Assembly (NCBI GenBank): GCA_016748015.1
Contig: JAAOMT010000088.1
Span: forward strand, 157,978 to 197,304
DNA: 39,327 nucleotides
Direction of reading: 5' to 3'
Source: Geosiphon pyriformis
Lineage: Eukaryota > Glomeromycota > Glomeromycetes > Archaeosporales > Geosiphonaceae
The notes beneath the pieces are model-generated. The model made no database searches. It was given only the letters and a program-made list of their open reading frames with translations, and was not told the DNA's origin. Below, piece after piece: positions 7,706 to 20,205 of the stretch (position 1 is its first letter; every line of letters begins with the position of its first letter). The position numbers and the translations under genes were made by a program.

Positions 7706-10700
7706 ATGTCTTTTGTGGAGGAGACTGTCTTCAATTCAAAGACGACCAAAAAAAATTTTACGATATCTCTTTTCGAAGAAGGTAGGAATATGAAGCTCTA
7801 GGTTTTCTTTTGGTGAGAATCCTGTGTTTTAAATATGACGTTATTGAAGATTTGCGACCCCGCACTGCATCTGGGAAAGAGAAAGGACAATACTCTCAAT
7901 TTGACAGAGAAGAGAGAGAAGAGAGTGGTAGCGAGCCAGATCGTGATGATTTTTTCTCTGATGAACAAAAAGACGTTGAGCACGAAGAAACATATTCTTT
8001 GAGTGAGGAAGACGAGGAGCTAAAGGAGCAAGTCTTTTCCAGAAAATATGATAAGAAAGACAAAAAAATCTTAGGCAATGAATCTTCTAAAGCAAGTCAT
8101 GAAGACACAGATGAGACTATAATTGAAGTTGACTCTGATAACGAAGAAAGAGGGATAACAGAAAAAACAGATAAAGGCAATAAAAAAGAAGAAAAGCAAA
8201 AGAACAAAAAGGATAAAAAAAAAACTGATCCTTTGGCCCCAATAATATCGAAATATCTCCGACACTCCGAAACCCCTTTGAGTAAAAAGAATTTAGAGGT
8301 TTGCCTTTATTAAATTTAATTTCTCAATTTTTATATAAATAGATCTCCTTAACTATATGCTTTTCATATTTTCCCAAGAAAATAAAAAACAAAAGACTAA
8401 AAAGAACTTTAGAGCGTACAGAAAACAAATTTAATGAAGCAGCTACACAAGCTGCGCGATCCGAATTATTGTTGACTGAAGAGGCCGGGTAATGTGCTAC
8501 TCGGATTTTGATCTTTATAGTTGAATAGCTATATATAATTGAAACCATCAACACAGGTATCTTAAAGCAGATGGACTGGAAAAAACCTACTCGTTTACCC
8601 AAGAAAAATTGAAAGAACATATAGACATTAATTCAGCCGCAAAGGTTGGTGGAAGATGGAGTGAGTTTCAACTTATTATATAACATTGAACCATCTAATT
8701 TCGCATTCTTCATGAACTCATTAGATTTTTAATTTAAATCTTCCCACTTTTGGACCATATGCTCTGGATTACACACGGAATGGCCGGTAGGAAACGTATG
8801 GAATTACGCTACATTCAAAAATCTCGGATTGCTTTTTTTTTAATCATCTACTTACCTTTTCCATTTTTGTTCCATCTCCATTGAAGTCATATGCTAATAG
8901 GTGGTCAAAAAGGACATATTGCAACCTTCGATTGGCAGATTGGTCATTTAAGCTGTGAATTTCATGTGAAGGAGACGGTACGGGATGTAAAGTATGTAAT
9001 TTTTTTGTATATCCATTATGATGATTCTCTTCTTATTCGCCGTTCAATTTTCAGATGGCTTCACAATGAACAATTCTTTGCGGTTGCACAAAAAAAGTAT
9101 GTATATATATATGACCACAGTGGTCTTGAGGTTCATCGTCTCAAAAAACATATCGAAATCAATAAACTGGAATTTTTGCCATACCACTTTTTACTTGCTT
9201 CTGTGGTAAGACTTCAATGGTAACTGGATTTTCTTTTTCCTATAAATTACGTTTTTATAATTTAATCCTTTTATAGGGAAACTCAGGGTGGCTACATTAC
9301 CAAGACACCTCTACTGGTAAATTTGTCGCAGAGATGAAAACAAAGCTTGGTAAATGCGAGGTGATGTGCCAGAACCCCTGGAATGCAATAATTCACCTGG
9401 GTCATTCAAATGGTTGGTATGACCTTGTAAACCTAATGAGTAACCATTTGATATATTCCCATATCTTTATAAACAATTTTTTTTATACTAGGGACGGTAA
9501 CCTTATGGTCTCCAAATATGTCAACGCCTTTGGTTAAAATGTTGACACACAAAGGACCAGTAACATCCCTCGCTATTGATCAATCTGGAAAGTTAGTAAA
9601 TTTATAAATTAATGTTTTGCTTTTAACCTATACATTGCTAAATTTATTGAATGTCTTTCAAACAGATATATGGCAACGTCAGGCCTTGATGGACAGCTGA
9701 AGCTTTGGGATATTCGGCAATATAAGTTACTTAATTCTTATTTCACGCCTACCCCTGCTTCTTGTCTCTCAATTTCACAATTAGGTCTTTTGGCTGTTGG
9801 GTGGGGGCCTCATATTAGTGTAGGCATTTCTGATATTCCCTCGAAAGTTGATTTCATTATAAAGGTTCAATAAATTCATTTTATATACGCAGATTTGGAA
9901 AGATTCATTCCTTACAAAACAGCAATCGCCATATATGACTCATCTCCAGCCTGCAACTCAAGTAAAAGATCTTCATTTTTGTCCTTTTGAAGATGTTCTA
10001 GGATTTGGTCATTCACAAGGAATTTCAAGTTTGGTCATCCCAGGTAAATTTCATGGCTAACTTTTCTCGTACTTGGTTATAATTTTAATATAGCGAAGCT
10101 TTAATCTTATGATGCCCTTATTGTTCAATATCAATAACAGGATCAGGTGAACCTAATTTTGATACCCTCGAGAATAATCCATTCCAGACGAAAAAACAGA
10201 GACAAGAAGCAGAAGTTCATAGCCTCTTGGACAAGGTTTTAGTGGAACAATATATATTATAATTATATAATAGATTAGTTCTAATACATCTTTTATGGCT
10301 ACTCACACCTCTTAACACAGATTCAACCCGAAATGATCACGCTAGATCCAAATATCATTGGCAAAATGGATCGGACACCCCAAGAGCTCCGAGAAAAAGA
10401 ACGCGAAGCGAGTATTTTTTTCTTGATTTCTCCTCAAGATCCCTATTTGATACTTTTGAATGAATAAGATTATATTTTGTACAAAAGATGGAAGAACAAT
10501 CCCAAAACATATCCAAACCTCGCAATAAAGCACGAGGTAAAAATTCCTCGTTGAAAAGGTACCTTCGAAAGAAAAGCAAAAATGTCATTGATGAGACAAA
10601 GGTTGGTGAATTCCCATTACATTCTCATTGATAATCTTATTTGATACTTAATTTTTGTTCTTGATCCTAAGGTACGGCTTCAGGAGCAAATTGCACGGGA

Positions 10701-10803
10701 AAAGCAAGAACGTGAAAAACGCGCCCGTGGTTATTCTGATGACAAGCCACCTACTGCTTTAGATCGATTTGATAGGGGTTTCACTAAAAAAAGAAAGGTA
10801 TAA
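7706..10803 (+). CDS. UTP7: U3 snoRNP / SSU processome WD40 protein UTP7 (WDR46, BING4), 15 exons
   Basis: Exons: 7706-7781, 7850-8298, 8379-8488, 8557-8644, 8725-8786, 8887-8991, 9055-9205, 9277-9412, 9492-9591, 9666-9819, 9893-10043, 10141-10235, 10321-10407, 10488-10601, 10672-10803. All phases agree; 669 residues. From about residue 176 it follows UTP7 throughout: [77 protein letters not shown], then the BING4 C-terminal part ([30 protein letters not shown]) and [14 protein letters not shown]7 acts in the nucleolar small-subunit processome during early 18S pre-rRNA processing. Residues 1-175 are a very acidic/Lys-rich extension not in yeast UTP7 as I recall it. Intron 13 needs a GC donor. 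The start is the ACCATGT ATG; exon 1 is the least certain. Confidence 0.9.
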
Positions 10804-11189
10804 TTTTTCAAGTACTCCAAGGTAAGGACGTTCCAAAATCCTTGTTGGAATTCGCAAAGTTTCAAGTGAAACAAGAGTATTTGGATTCAATTCAGCTGAG
10901 AATTACCTTTGTCACTAATTAGCATTTGAACAGGCAAATAAATCATTTTGACAAATTCTTTTTAATCTGAAAATTTGTTAAAACTTGAAAAAAAAAATTG
11001 TTTTTATGAGTAAATTAATAAATCTAATAATTAATTGTAGAATTAAGAAATTGTTTTTATACATATTTTTTATTGATTTATCGTATTCATTTTTTGTTAT
11101 TAATATATATTATGATAAACCAAAATACACTAACTGTTATACGATAAGATAATTTGGTTTATTATGAGACATAACTAGAACCTAAAAAA
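10804..11189. other. Intergenic, with short inverted repeat
   Basis: 3' flank of UTP7, AT-rich and without genes. A short inverted repeat (ATAAACCAAA near 11114, TTTGGTTTAT near 11153) spans about 50 bases and could be a terminator-like hairpin or the remains of a small element. Confidence 0.4.
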
Positions 11190-13100
11190 TTAAAACCGTA
11201 ATTGACAAGGCTGATGCCGATCTCGGCTCTTTGAAACAATTTTTTTGAAGCTTGGTGTTGCAAGAGTGCTACGCCTGCTTGGTTCTTTTTCTTCAGTAGA
11301 TATAATACAGTTGGACCAAAACGCATTAGATATTATGAGAAGCGTATCAAGACTGGTGAGAAAGCAGGAACTTGTTCAAGTGACATAGATACATCAACGT
11401 GACCAACTTCCACCATAACATATAAGGCGTCACACATAAGCGTGGTGAGATAAAATGTAATATGATGCCCTATTTACAGAGCAATTGTTCAATAATGTGT
11501 GATCTGAAAAAAAGTTATTGTTGGAAACTTACCAAAAATCTGAAATCCAAGCACATAATCCATGTTATAAAAGTCGATCGCGTCTTTGTTAAACACAGCT
11601 ACCCGGATGAGATCAGTGCAAATAAGGTAAAGATTATTCATCTCTTCTTGAACTTTTGCTTCACCATGTCCTTTGCTCAAGTTCCAAGACAACTGATCGA
11701 TTTCCTTGATGATAACGTCAGGTTGTTTTGCCCTGCCTATTGACTTTCTAGCCTTGGACTCTGTTGCCTCTTTATTTGACCTGTAGTATTCCTATTTATC
11801 AAATATATATGTAACAATATTATTAAATTAAAGAGCTTACCATCGCAGAAATATACCGCGATCAGGATCTGCAAAAAGTGGCCTGAGAATTGAATCAATG
11901 TAAGTGGTACACAGCTCCACCTCTCCAATGGGGCTTTTTAGTGTGACTCTTGGCACTTTTTCGATACTAATAATTAGATATTAAAAATGTGTTAAGCATT
12001 GGATACTGTGAAAAACCTCTTGTCCAAAATTTGTTACAATCTTACATGTTTCTTATGACCTTCAAAATTACACATTCTCCATAAGAACGACCAACTCCAA
12101 GAATATGCAGCTCTGAAACTGCATCGTCTCTTGTGATCTCCTCCCGTTGCAGGCGCTGTAACAAATTAACGGGCAATGTTGTTTCGGCTTCAATAGAAGA
12201 ATGTGTGATAAAGATCTATACAGTTAAGATAATTGCAATTAGCTTTCGCAGCAACCTAGCAAATGAAAAAATTGAAAGCATACAGAATCAGCTGTGTGTG
12301 GCTTTCCACAAAAAGGCCTTCTCTATTTACCAATTCCAATGATTTTCCTTAATTAAATGTCATTTTTCAGAGACGTCCATGCTGTTTATGAACCATCTGG
12401 ACTCTTTTCGAGGTAATGGTCCCAATTCTAGTCCTATAGCATCATTGATAATTGTTGGATGATTGAACACAATTTCAGTATCTGAAAGAGATGTGTCACT
12501 CAGATTCTAGAAACGGATTGTCTTCAGTATCTGCAACTGGTTCGCTTGAGCCAAATGAATGATAACATGTTAATAACAGATAACAACAACAAATAACAAA
12601 CGTAATGAAACTTACGTGCATTGCCTCTTATGCCCATGTTTTCCCTCCTGATCATCAGAATCAGATTCATGTTCTTTATTTTTCATGAAACCTGAACCCT
12701 AGATTAAGAGAAAAAAAAGTCAAATTTATTATGAACGTAGAAATAAATATAACTAAATGCTCACACAATTTCGTTGTTGTTCCAACAAGTGCTTTTTAAT
12801 GACTGTTTTTTGTAATTCAAAACGTTTCTTTCGTTGTGTTCAATATATGTTGCGTCTAAAAATGTATTTTTCAGTAAACTAAGAACAGTGTCAAGCCAAA
12901 ATACCAACATGTCCAATCCTGATTTGATCTTTCAGGTCGTCCAGTTTTCTCTTCAATATTGTTAAGTGTTTTCATAACAAAATCCTTTAAAATTTTCGAA
13001 TATATAAAAACAACTTACTTGCTGTACGTGTACTTTTTTTTCGTGTAGATTCCAGAAATCATTTATTTCTTCAGAGTTTTTATCTTTCTAATGTAGTAAG
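11190..13100 (-). pseudogene. Damaged member of an uncharacterised Mucoromycota multi-exon family (copy A)
   Basis: Reading leftward, exons can be followed with matching phases: EEINDFWNLHEKK (about 13090), FVMKTLNNIEEKTGR, KRFELQKTVIKKHLL, SGFMKNKEHESD, then GPLPRKESRWFINSMDVSEK (about 12370), NREGLFVESHTQLIL, exon 12215-12046 (RSYGECVILKVIRN), exon 11966-11841 (SPIGEVELCTTYIDSILRPL), exon 11780-11533 (QLSWNLSKGHGEAKVQEE, MDYVLGFQIFG) and exon 11469-11190, ending RDRHQPCQLRF then TAA. The family has no function known to me. Breaks: a frameshift after MDVSE, in-frame stops near 12350 and in the NREGLF exon, and a missing base after VPAF near 11360. Beyond that base the frame is open again to the natural end. 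Upstream exons near 13130-13260 may belong to it. Confidence 0.65.
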
Positions 13101-14080
13101 AATAATCAACATAAAAAAAAAATAACAGCTCTGCTACCGCCCGCTCATAAACAGAAACACGCTCTTTCCCACTGTCAAACAGCGCTTGACATGGTAGTTG
13201 GTGATGGACCAGTGCAACACAGGCGTAGCAAGCAAATAAATAAATTAACTTGCCTTAAAGATATTTTTCCATTTTACGCGATCTCGGATGATTCAGCATA
13301 GTATTTTGCGATAACATTTAGTTCTATTTTATAACTATGGTGTTCTGTTTTCGCATCATTCATATCACCTTCAAGTAATCGAAACTCTAAAAATTTTATG
13401 AGAGAAGGACATTCCACGTTCTCCCAGAAAGCTACATATATATAATATTCACAAACAGGTTATATTATTACAAGAAAACAAAGAAAACAGGTGCATAGCT
13501 TTGCTTTACCAGGACGTTTCAAAGCGTTAAGACACTTGGGAAGCAGATACATTATGAAAGTACGGTTGGGCAGAGTATAGAAAATTTTTATTAAGGATAG
13601 TTCTAATAAAAACAAGACAAATGGGTCATATTAATATTAATACGACAGGGTGAAATCTGAGATGATCAGCCATGTAATGTAAAACCTGCGATAGATTGGA
13701 GATTGGTAAAACCTGCAATAGAGTAAAAACCTGTAAACCCTGCGATAAATTGTATTTTATTGGCTATATTATATGAGACTAAAGAAAATGAAATATATAA
13801 AATGCGTAAAGAAGTTAAAGGTACATTATCTTTACTACCATAACATTATCACTAAAACAAAAAAGGCCATTTGGGCGCCCATTATTGCCAACTATTCGAT
13901 GCATACAAGTGCCACTTATAGAAGTACCCTCAATGTTAGACTTATATATGTTTGATACGGTATCCCTAGGAGGTGGTAGTCTTAGTAACGGCTATAAAAT
14001 TCTAGATTATGACTGTATGCATAAGAAGCGGGTAAGAGATTGTTATTTATATGAATTATATTTCTATATATAATAGTATT
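13101..14080. other. Mixed intergenic sequence, possible relic exons
   Basis: Not as AT-rich as the island that follows. On the minus strand about 13130-13260 is open and reads protein-like (LPCQALFDSGKERVSVYERAV), possibly an upstream exon or another relic. Around 13680-13760 the phrase AACCTGCGATAGA/AACCTGCAATAGA recurs as a short degenerate repeat. No gene can be modelled. Confidence 0.35.
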
Positions 14081-15720
14081 TTATTGAATATTAAGGTACG
14101 TGAAGAATTATAATTGTTCTTAATAGTTTTAAAATTTGATAAAATTTATTTTAAATATTATAAATTGTTTAGTAAAACCAAAATTATGTTGCTTAATTTT
14201 AAAAGTTTTTTTTAATTTAACTCTTAATTTATTATTAATAAAATATTTGAATTATATTGTTAATTGGCTTTTTAAAATAAAAAAAAATTAGAATTATTAA
14301 TAAAACTTTTTTGTTTAAGTTTTTTAAATTTAATTTTAAATTTAATTTTTTTAATAAATAATAGTATGCTAAAAGCATAATATTTTTAAAAGTTTAAATT
14401 ATTTTTTATAATAAATTTTACAATAATAATAAATATAATTATTATATTTTTTTTTTCAAAATATAAACAGATTTTTATTAATAAAAATTGTTTTTTTGTA
14501 ATTTTTGCATTTAAATAAAATATTAACTAATTTTTTTTTTGGTAATTTTTGTAAATAAAAATATTTTATCTATTAATTAATTTTTTTATTAAAATAATTT
14601 GGTATTTTAAACCAAAAAGTTTTTAATTGTAATTTTGTTTTGTTTTATTTTATTAATTATTAGTTTTTTTCTTAAATTTGAATATTAAGACTTTTTTAAA
14701 TTATTTGTTAAAAGTATTATAAATAATGAATATTCTAATATATTGTTTTTAATATAAAATTTTTGATTTTAATTTATATTGATCTTTAAAACCCAATTAT
14801 TTTTTATAAAGCTTAATATTAAAATACATTTATAATTAAAACTTTATAATTTTATTAACTATAAAAAAAATTGTTTATTTTATTTATTAAAGTCTTTTTT
14901 ATATTATTACTAATAAAAAAACTGTTTAAGTTAATTTGTTTATATTTATTTTTCATATTAAATTATATAATTAATAATTGAAATTATTAATTATATAACT
15001 TAGCATAATATTATTATAATATTATAAATATATTATTAGATTAATATAGTCTCATATTTTAATTTAAAATTATATTGGTATTAAAAAGTTATTTTAGTCT
15101 TAATTTATTAATAATTTAAATTATTTTAGCATTTTTTATGTCACTTAATTTTTTTATTTATAAAATAGTTTATTAAGATATATAAAGATCACATATAAAA
15201 AATAAATTAGCTGTGTTTAGTTTAAAACACTTGTTGTTATATCGTACTAAATAACAGTTGAACCTCACTCATTAAAAAATATATATATATATTAATGTTT
15301 TTTATTGTTAATATTTGTTTTTTTGATAATATTATATTATAGTATAACAAAACTAAACAATATTATCTATTAATAATAATTTTTTTTGGTATAAATCTAT
15401 TAAAAATAATATATAAAAACATTTTAAAAAGATTTATTAAAAATACTTTTTTTGTTCTGTTTAATAAGAAAAAATGCCTTTTTTTTGTTATAATATTTAA
15501 AACAAAAAAAAATTATAAGAAATATTGTTTTTTGTTAAACTTTAAAATTTTATAATCAGTTGTATTAATAGATTTTTTTTATTTTAAACATTATTAAAAG
15601 CATGTAAGATTGTATTAAATTATAAAACAAAAAGCTTTTTACAGTATTTAATGCTTTTTTATTTTTTATTATTAATATTAAAAGAGTATTAAAAACCATT
15701 CTGTTAAAGAAGTTGAAATT
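14081..15720. other. Second extremely AT-rich island
   Basis: About 1.6 kb of A/T homopolymers and ATTA words with almost no GC. It separates the two inverted copies of the family relics (copy A left, copy B right). No coding or RNA features seen. Confidence 0.75.
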
Positions 15721-15849
15721 TGCACAATATATATTGATCCAGTTCTTAGTTCAATTCTACAGATTTCAATTACAATGTTTTTTTGTATTGATAAGCTTAT
15801 TGACCTATCATTTTTATTTATGTACTCTCTGAATTATAGAAAAACCGCA

Positions 15850-16347
15850 AAGTAAATAAAAAAGTGTTCAAGTTCAAGAACAAAAAGTTAACAAGCAGGG
15901 CAAAACAGTCTGATGCATTATAAACAATATTGACCAGTTGCCTTGGGATCTGAGCAGAGAACATGATGAGGTAAAAGTGCAGCCTTTGCACTGATCTCTT
16001 TAGGGTCGCTGTGGTCAACAAAGATGGATTGACTTTTATAGCATATATTGTATGCTTAGATTCTAGGTTGTAGGTAAGATTCACAGTGGTTGAGAATTTT
16101 CTTAATTAAACATACTGAACAAGAGCTCAACAGGATATATTACTATTCTTCTGTAAGACGGCCGCCTACACGTTATAATGGAGATTGGCCATCTTAATGT
16201 AACTATGTCACTTGAGCATCTTCCTGCTTTTCTCACCAGCCTTGAATCCGCTATTGAAATAAAATCAATACCTTCGCTATATCAAATTTTAAAGAGTTAA
16301 TTGCAAACAGTTGGGATCAGCATCGTTCATGCCAATTGCGATTCTAA
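15850..16347 (+). pseudogene. C-terminal relic of the same family, opposite orientation (copy B)
   Basis: In three broken frames the plus strand repeats the copy A tail: SRAKQSDAL (copy A GRAKQPDVI), CTDLFRVAVVNKDGLTFI (copy A CTDLIRVAVFNKDAIDFY), EIGHLNVTMSLEHLPAFLTS (copy A EVGHVDVSMSLEQVPAF) and SWDQHRSCQLRF then TAA at 16345-16347 (copy A SRDRHQPCQLRF). Stops and indels separate these blocks, so it is not translatable. The block around PAFLTS shows the undamaged frame that copy A has lost. Only the last third of the family is present, so this looks like an older truncated insertion or duplication. Confidence 0.7.
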
Positions 16348-17397
16348 TTCTTCTGCTCGTCTCGGTTGTCGACATTTTCCATCTAATTGTAATAACCTTC
16401 TCAAGCAGCTCAAGACCTCACTTAAAATTTTGAGAAAGATGATTATTTTGTACATAATATAATTTTTTTCAAGTATTTCAAAGATTTGCATTAAGCGCTA
16501 ACGTTTTTTTTTACTTTTTTCAATTTCGTTAATTCATTAGTTCTACCAAAATGAAACTTTACAATATTTAACTGTTTGTAGCAGACTCTAAAGAATCTCA
16601 AATTGACCAAAAGGAATAAATTTCAAGTGTTGTCTTATTCATAAATTTAAATTTTATTGTATCGATTTCAAGCCATCAAAAAAAAAAAAGATTTTTCATT
16701 GTTTTTTTTTGTAGTTGATTTTTTTTAAATCTTTTTAACAGCGCTGCACATTTATCATTTTTTAATTTAACTTTTTCAAGATCTGACTAAAAAAAGTAAA
16801 TTACTCATTTCATTCTTTAATCGATCCAATTAATATTTATAAATGCCTATTTATAAAAAAAATTAAGATTTGTGAAAAATGCAACTTAAATTCATGTTAC
16901 GTACATAAAAATTTGAAAGTTCTTAATTTAAATTGAATTTCGATATTGCCTTGCACAAAAAAGTTTCCGCTTTTTCACGCGTAATTTTCATAAATTGAAA
17001 GCTAAGGTTTAAGAAAATGCGAATCCCTCTTCATTCCGAATCTTATGTAGTGAAAGAGCTTATTCGTTGACATTTTCATAGGAATAATTGATATACCGTT
17101 ATAATAAACATAGGTGGCTCGAAGCTTATCTGGATATAGTCAATCTTTTCACAATTTTGAGGAAGAACTTCAAAAATTACGAGGATAACAAATGAAAAGG
17201 CTGTTTTTCTCTCGATTAAAATTATTTGACAAAGTTCAATTTGACTGAAAGTAGGGATAGGATCTTTAAGGAGAATAAGATATTATTCATACCACTTTTG
17301 ATATTAATGATACATAACACTCTTCCCAAAAATAGGCTTGAAAAATCATCACAAAATCAATGTTACTCTATCCCGACAAATTCTACCTTGGAAAAAT
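16348..17397. other. Intergenic, no gene seen
   Basis: AT-rich non-coding DNA between the copy B relic and the 3' end of the minus-strand cysteine-rich gene. The plus-strand open frame overlapping 17226-17468 runs antisense into that gene and has no supporting features. Confidence 0.5.
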
Positions 17398-17857
17398 TCA
17401 GACTACTTCACAAGTATGACAATCACCACACAGAGTCTTACATATATATGATGGTTTACAAAAAGTGACTGGGCATAGGGAATAACATTCAACGTAATGC
17501 ACATCGGACTCACACGTAACTGTCTCGCAACGAGTACAAGTTTGTCGATGAAGAACACAGATTGTGCCCGGAGGACACTTTGGGCATAGTTTATAGATCT
17601 GAGGACAAAATATACATTGATCCTTCTTGGGGTTTTCGATGGATTTTTGACCTGAAGGACAAAGGGGTGGCCGATGTGAAATTTGTTGCGCATCGTGGTC
17701 TGTTCCAACAGGTATTTAACTTTAGGTTTTTCCTATTTGAGAGATAACTGAAAAACAAGAATTTTCAAATCATACGTTTACAAGAGTCGGATGCCTTATA
17801 AATCAGTTGAATGAATAAAAGAAATAAGAAATTTTCAAGCCGAGGAATTTTTGACAT
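17398..17857 (-). CDS. Small secreted cysteine-rich protein with Opy2-type cysteine motif (2 exons)
   Basis: Model: exon 1 17857-17782, intron GTAAAC..AACAG, exon 2 17699-17398; phase 1 is kept and the product is 125 residues. Residues 1-24 form a signal peptide with core NFLFLLFIQLIY, cut probably near KASDS. The mature part has 16 Cys. Cys54 to Cys88 follow C-x2-C-x6-C-x2-C-x5-C-x6-C-x2-C-x4-C (CIFCPQIYKLCPKCPPG.., RQTCTRCETVTC), the pattern of the Opy2 N-terminal extracellular domain (in yeast Opy2, anchoring Ste50 to the membrane for osmosensing). Here no transmembrane helix or cytoplasmic tail follows, so it is a free secreted domain, a candidate apoplastic or symbiosis-related protein. 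A second gene at 26790 has the same spacing. The intron's 3' end is the least certain point. Confidence 0.72.
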
Positions 17858-19299
17858 TTTTTACGAAAATTGGATCTTTAAGATTTTATGACTTTATGAA
17901 AAATTGAAAATAAATTAGCTGTGAAAATTGGAATTTTGCCGTCGAGCTTCAGGGTTTGAAAAGTCATCTTTAGTTTATAAGATTTTAGTCGAAACTTAAA
18001 AATCGCATTTTTAGGATCCAACTGTGAGTATTTAACTAAAATTGATCATTTTTTTGTACCAGCTTTTTAAGTTAATAATCCACTTTGATCTTTGAAATAT
18101 AATCGGCTTTAATAATATAATATTTAAAGTTCTCATACCAACAAAAGTAGGGAGAAGATTAAAAGCTTAAACTTTTGTAAAATTTTAAAGCATAGTTTTT
18201 TAAAACCATGATTTCTATCATTCATAATCCCGATGATATGCAATAGGGTTTGAACACGATTTTTTAAGGCTTTTAAATTTCATCTCTTATAATTATTTGA
18301 AAATGTAAGACTAAAAGTTTATCAAATAATTGGATTGATTTTAATTGAGTATATCCATCTAAATATTAAACATTTATATTTAAAAAAAAAAACTTTGATG
18401 CTCTTTAAAATAACCAATTATGCTAACATTTTCTTGGAAAAAAAAAAGTTAAAACAAATATAAAAGAGATTACAGTAAGAGAAATATGAAAACCAAATAG
18501 TTATTCACAGCCAATGAGGTAATATAAATGTAATCAAAAAAAATTCCAAATAAATCTTTGTGCTTAAACCAAAAACTTTTGGCCTAAGAAAACTTTAAGC
18601 GATTAAAAAAACTGAATCTAAATTTCCAAGATAATTATCATTATATTAAGAAAAATAATCCAAATAAACTTAATTCTTCTACTTTATGCTTATATAGTTT
18701 TGTGAGCCAATAGATTTAACATGCAATTATTAACAGTCATTTTTTATCTTTATGTTTTAGATAACATATGTCATTTAAAGATTAAAACTTCACATTGATA
18801 ATCTTGCTTCATATCTTTGAAAAAGCTGTTAAATAAAGTTTGTGTAAAATAAAATTAAATAAATTTACAAGTTGTGTATAAACAAACAGATTTTGATAAA
18901 AATTTTCATTGTTTTGTTATATAAAATTGCAGTATTGAAATTAATCTAAAACAAAGTTTTTTATTTATTAAATAATATTAATTAATGTATGCTAATCCAA
19001 AATAATATTATACTCTTTATTTTATACTTCTACCAAGTTGCAAAGCTTTTTAAATTGGGAGTTTGAGATTTAATTAGATTTATTATAAAATAATTTAATC
19101 AATTAAAATTACTAGCAAATTCTTTTATTAATTTTATGAAATTACATAACATATACAAAAAACAATTATATTTTTTATTTTATATATATATACATTTTTA
19201 CTTTTTACTCTTTCAATATTTATCTAAATCTTTTTAATAGTTTTATTTAGAATATTGTTAATCAATTTGCACATTTTTCTTCTCAAATGATTTCAAGTA
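17858..19299. other. Intergenic, no gene seen
   Basis: Upstream side of the minus-strand Cys-rich gene followed by AT-rich non-coding DNA. No reading frame, tRNA-like or repeat structure is convincing. Confidence 0.5.
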
Positions 19300-19956
19300 T
19301 ATGTTTTTTTTTAAAGAGATCTATTATTATTGTTATTATTATTATTATTATTATTAAAATTTGCTTAGAATTAATTCTTAATATTACTAAAATATACAGC
19401 AGGATATTTAAAAGGTTTCTTGTGATTTGCAAATTCATGGTTTTATTTAATAAAAACAATTAAAAAGTGAAAAATACATTGAATCAATTACGCAATAATA
19501 AACACATTATAGCTTTCTTATTCATAATTTGGTATGATATATTGCTAACAAAAGACTTTTTTGCAAACTTTTATTTTTATTTTGAGATAGGTTGTTTTCA
19601 TTATTAATAGCGTTAAACTCTTTCTTTCTAGGAAAGTCGATTCGATGGCATAAAATATATATATTTTTAAAATGAATCAACAAAGACTTTTTTTTCTTGG
19701 GGAAATTATGATCGATCCCATTCACAAAAAGCTTTTGATCAAGTTGAAATATTGGGAAATTTAGACTAGTATAGAAATTTTCTGTTTTAAACTATTTTAA
19801 CTATAAAATCTCTGATTCGCATATTTCTAGTTTGATAAATGGACTCAAAATTTTTAAAACGAAAAGAAATATTATCATGCAACATGTTTTGGTTTAAAAT
19901 TAATCTATAAAGTTCTTTCAAAGAGTAATTGACTTTTTTATTACTTTAAGTTAATC

Positions 19957-20002
<46 letters not shown>

Positions 20003-20205
20003 TAGTGTCAAGTATGCACGATTGGCAAGTATTTTAAAGCATAGTTTTCAATATATATTAAATTTAGATTTCAGTAATTGAGTTCAAATTATTAAAAATA
20101 ATTCTTTGCTTGAAATGTCACTGTGAAAAGATATTTGAATTCTATGATATAATCAACGGATTTACCGGAACAGAAAAGTATGGTTTAAATGTTATAAAAA
20201 GTTAG
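19300..20205 (+). repeat. Left copy of a diverged inverted duplication
   Basis: This segment is matched in reverse complement by about 28575-29430. The clearest block is GTGTCAAGTATGCACGATTG followed by GCAAGTATTTT at about 20005-20035. Further co-linear matches run through CAACATGTTT, AAGAGTAATTGACTTTTTTATTACTTTAAG, GGAAAGTCGATTCGATGG and the CGGATTTACCGGAACAGAAAAG end. The frames are not conserved between copies, so it is a non-coding dispersed repeat, perhaps a non-autonomous transposon. A (AAT)15 run at 19958-20002 has grown inside this copy only. Confidence 0.7.
19958..20002. repeat. (AAT)15 microsatellite
   Basis: Fifteen uninterrupted AAT units inside the left copy of the inverted duplication. 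The other copy has only a short AT-rich sequence at the matching place. Confidence 0.9.

Noticed and set aside
7542-7793. Plus-strand 83-codon open frame
   Set aside because: It lies over the divergent promoter and UTP7 exon 1 in a different frame and does not join any exon in phase.
17226-17468. Plus-strand 80-codon open frame
   Set aside because: Its end is antisense to the Cys-rich gene, whose cysteine pattern is far better evidence.
17403-17708. Minus-strand 101-codon frame (MEQTTMRNKF..)
   Set aside because: Same strand as the Cys-rich gene but a different frame; the in-phase model with signal peptide and 16 cysteines is preferred.
17562-17747. Plus-strand 61-codon open frame
   Set aside because: Complete antisense shadow of the Opy2-type exon.
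19522-19725. Minus-strand frame within the inverted duplication
   Set aside because: The matching region of the other copy is not open in the equivalent frame, so the frame is not conserved.
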